Shown here: positions 17,377 to 19,010 of the stretch, in pieces
Numbering within the stretch: position 1 is the stretch's first letter
Layout of the letters: each line of letters begins with the position of its first letter
Origin: Anaerolineae bacterium
GTDB lineage: Bacteria > Chloroflexota > Anaerolineae > JAFGEY01
Assembly: GCA_016931365.1 (NCBI GenBank)
Contig: JAFGEY010000009.1
Span: forward strand, 1-19,010
Direction of reading: 5' to 3'
Length of the DNA stretch: 19,010 bases
Made by a program: the position numbers and the translations under genes
The notes under the pieces: model-generated
Told to the model about the DNA's origin: nothing
Database searches by the model: none
What the model saw: the letters and a program-made list of their open reading frames with translations, nothing else

Positions 17377-18060
17377 TCAGGCTTTGCCCAACTCATCCTG
17401 CACGATTTTGCGGACAAAGTTCTCAAGCTGCTCCAGAGTGAGTTTGCTCAGGTCGAGCGGGGGCGGCTCCGGCGGCGTAACTTCATTTGCATCACCTACC
17501 TCGAGCACAAAATCGTCCCAGTGGCTGGCGCTGATCTCAACCGGAAAATCGTTCTTGGCGTGCAAAAAGACAGTGATTTCGTCAGTCTCGGCGATGGCCT
17601 CGGTATCGACCTGCTTCCAGACGCGCTCTTCCCATTCTGGCATATAGCTCGACCAATAGTCGCCATAGAGGACGGTCGGCGCGGTATGGTCGGTGCCGCC
17701 TGTCGGATCGATGCCGATGCGCATGCCGTGTCCACCGGTGGGTTTGCCGTCGCGGTCGCGAGTCACGCCCATGCACCACACGCTGGCGCGCACGCCGTTG
17801 CCTTGGCCGACCGTGAACTTGCGGTACAGGCAGCCGTCATGCGTGGCGTGGACGGTGAAAAAGTTCGCCGCATAACGTCCGGTGCGCACTTCGGGCTGGC
17901 CGCGACCCGCATCCTTGGCGTCGTATTCAGGGCGGTGCAGGATGCCTGGCCCTTTGGTCGGCAGCCAAGCCGGCGACCAACCGTAGGGGCAGGTCAACTC
18001 ACCGATGCCTTCGAAATCGTAAAATCCTTCTTCGAACGATGATTCAAAAACCTTTTGCAT
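17377..18060 (-). CDS. Unrecognised cytoplasmic protein, probable beta-sandwich
   Basis: The ATG at 18060 is chosen because AAGGGGG precedes it; a longer frame to 18132 would run into the promoter. The 227-residue product starts MQKVFESSFEEGFYDFEG without a signal peptide or membrane helix. The body (about 3-188) is rich in aromatic and Gly residues and short strands. WSPAWLPTKGPGILHRPEY, FFTVHATHDGCLYRKF, GHGMRIGIDPTGGTDH and WDDFVLEV resemble a jelly-roll, carbohydrate-binding-like fold. A Pro-rich hinge (PPEPPPLDLS) leads to a helical tail LTLEQLENFVRKIVQDELGKA, which could mediate oligomerisation. The strongest promoter in the window and a strong terminator make it a monocistronic, probably well-expressed gene. 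Function is unknown; sugar binding is a guess. Confidence 0.75.
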   Translation of the reverse strand: MQKVFESSFEEGFYDFEGIGELTCPYGWSPAWLPTKGPGILHRPEYDAKDAGRGQPEVRTGRYAANFFTVHATHDGCLYRKFTVGQGNGVRASVWCMGVTRDRDGKPTGGHGMRIGIDPTGGTDHTAPTVLYGDYWSSYMPEWEERVWKQVDTEAIAETDEITVFLHAKNDFPVEISASHWDDFVLEVGDANEVTPPEPPPLDLSKLTLEQLENFVRKIVQDELGKA

Positions 18061-18133
18061 TTTTGGCCCCCTTTTCAGGTAATTAATATGGATGAGAGTG
18101 CCCTGGGCACATTCCGATAACACGATTATCATC

Positions 18134-18162
18134 AGTATAGCGATTCGGGCTTATTTTGTCAA
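18134..18162 (-). promoter_or_regulatory. Strong promoter of the beta-sandwich protein gene
   Basis: On the minus strand consensus TTGACA (18162-18157) and TATACT (18139-18134) are separated by 17 bases. The start is predicted near 18127, with a leader of about 67 bases. It is close to the ideal sigma-70 site. Confidence 0.8.
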
Positions 18163-18212
18163 TGCCCAGTTAAGCGGTTGAGAAAATGTGTTGTGCAGGA
18201 ACGGTAATCGCG

Positions 18213-18671
18213 TCAGATCACAGCTTCGCGCGATTGATAAGCACCACCTGTGATATAGTTTTCGAGTTGTTCGATGGTGAATTCCTGGTCGGAAATGATG
18301 GCTTTGACCACGTCTCCGATCGAGATGACACCGACCAGTTGGCCGTCCTTGATGACGGGCAGGTGGCGGATGTGTTTGTCGGTCATCAGGGCCATGCATT
18401 CTTCTGCCGTCTGGGTGGTCTGCACGCAGATCACTTTTTCGGTCATGATCTTGCGAACCGGGGTCTCTTTGGATGCCAGTCCTTTCAGGATCACTTTGCG
18501 CGCATAATCTCGTTCTGACAGGATGCCAACGAGGTTGTCGTCGTCGATCACCAGGACGGCGCCGATGTTCTTGTCGGCCATCAGTTCCAATGCTTCGTAG
18601 ACTGTGGCATTTGGCGAGATCGACCAAATGTCGTTTCCTTTGCCATTCAGGATTTCACCCACTGTTTTCAC
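18213..18671 (-). CDS. Two-CBS-domain protein
   Basis: The GTG at 18671 is chosen as start because AAAGGAG stands seven bases upstream and the CBS pair begins right after it. A longer frame up to 18812 has no ribosome site. The 152-residue product holds two CBS motifs. CBS1 is about 8-62, with AVLVIDDDNLVGILSERDYARKV. CBS2 is about 75-128, with RHLPVIKDGQLVGVISIGDVVKAI. A conserved tail FTIEQLENYITG (131-142) follows. Such Bateman modules bind adenine nucleotides and usually regulate other proteins; stand-alone ones of this type are common and mostly uncharacterised. It is likely cytoplasmic. I see no clear terminator before the promoter of the next gene, so read-through is possible. Confidence 0.9.
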   Translation of the reverse strand: MKTVGEILNGKGNDIWSISPNATVYEALELMADKNIGAVLVIDDDNLVGILSERDYARKVILKGLASKETPVRKIMTEKVICVQTTQTAEECMALMTDKHIRHLPVIKDGQLVGVISIGDVVKAIISDQEFTIEQLENYITGGAYQSREAVI

Positions 18672-19010
18672 TACCGCACTCCTTTCTTTCTCAAGCTCAA
18701 TTGATCGTGCAAAGTTGTTTGGGCTATTGAATTGTCGTTGTTGTGTGGTCAATCTTTCCAAGTGCGTGGCGGGGAAAGTCGCGTTGTGGTGTAACGAAAA
18801 CAGCCGATGCATAGCAAAGACTTGATTGGTTGGTTGTCTGTGTTTTCCGGATCGCCTTCCTCGCTGCTACAATGAAGGTAAGGACGATGTCAAGATGGCT
18901 AATTGTACACTTATTTTATCACAGACTGGATCAAAGTGCAATGAAAACATTTGTTGCATAGACCGGACATAGTAGCCCAGCGACCTGTTTTCGAGTATAA
19001 TAGTTGCTAA
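18672..19010. other. Gene-free right end with weak promoter-like sites
   Basis: I see no convincing gene here. On the minus strand a perfect TTGACA (18893-18888) stands 18 bases before TAGCAG (18869-18864). This could start a roughly 190-base leader for the CBS gene, but the -10 is poor. On the plus strand a perfect TATAAT lies at 18996-19001 with a poor -35 (TAGCCC), possibly for a gene beyond the window. The leader itself shows no obvious riboswitch. Confidence 0.4.

Noticed and set aside
18996..19001. Perfect TATAAT near the right edge as a promoter
   Set aside because: The -35 position reads TAGCCC and no downstream gene is visible, so it was kept only as a note in the end-region entry.

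Overview
The window looks like a chromosomal segment of a Gram-positive-like, high-GC bacterium, most probably a member of the Chloroflexota (Anaerolineae or Caldilineae type). This is inference. The pointers are a secreted protein with a long Thr-Pro stalk, several sugar-metabolism genes, a class A penicillin-binding protein with Ig-like tails, and short dispersed palindromes between genes. Genes carry normal Shine-Dalgarno sites. Most have recognisable sigma-70 promoters, and I could place eight with exact or near-exact 17-bp spacing. There is no rRNA, no complete tRNA, no CRISPR array and no transposase.

Layout. Positions 1-840 hold an apparent C-terminal gene stub and an AT-richer HNH endonuclease gene that looks acquired. 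Positions 839-2290 hold two minus-strand genes for cell-surface or membrane proteins, separated by a dispersed inverted repeat. Positions 2424-2885 hold the tmRNA gene ssrA with its terminator and promoter; the promoter lies inside the 3' end of glgX (glycogen debranching enzyme, 2863-4992). A divergent spacer leads to a plus-strand SPFH/stomatin-like protein (5322-6347). It meets the ribulokinase gene araB at a strong shared hairpin. Upstream of araB on the minus strand are a solo HicB-like antitoxin and a 1081-residue class A penicillin-binding protein, whose stop overlaps the HicB start. Next come a DUF1998 (MrfA-like) DNA helicase, a divergent intergenic region with a candidate small RNA, a small two-helix membrane protein, and a plus-strand AMMECR1 protein.

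The right third holds an orphan sugar ABC-importer ATPase of the UgpC/MsmX type downstream of a DeoR-family regulator, an unrecognised probable beta-sandwich protein with its own promoter and terminator, and a two-CBS-domain protein. The last ~340 bases show no gene.

Carbohydrate metabolism recurs: glgX, araB, and deoR with the ABC ATPase. A DeoR sensor controlling a shared importer ATPase would fit sugar-responsive uptake, but the matching permeases and binding proteins lie outside the window. Nothing forms a clear multi-gene novel system. The best leads are the HNH protein's unknown C-terminal half, the small RNA candidate near 14250, the unusual MAA-ending tmRNA tag, the PBP-HicB coupling, and the dispersed palindrome sitting in a transcribed leader.
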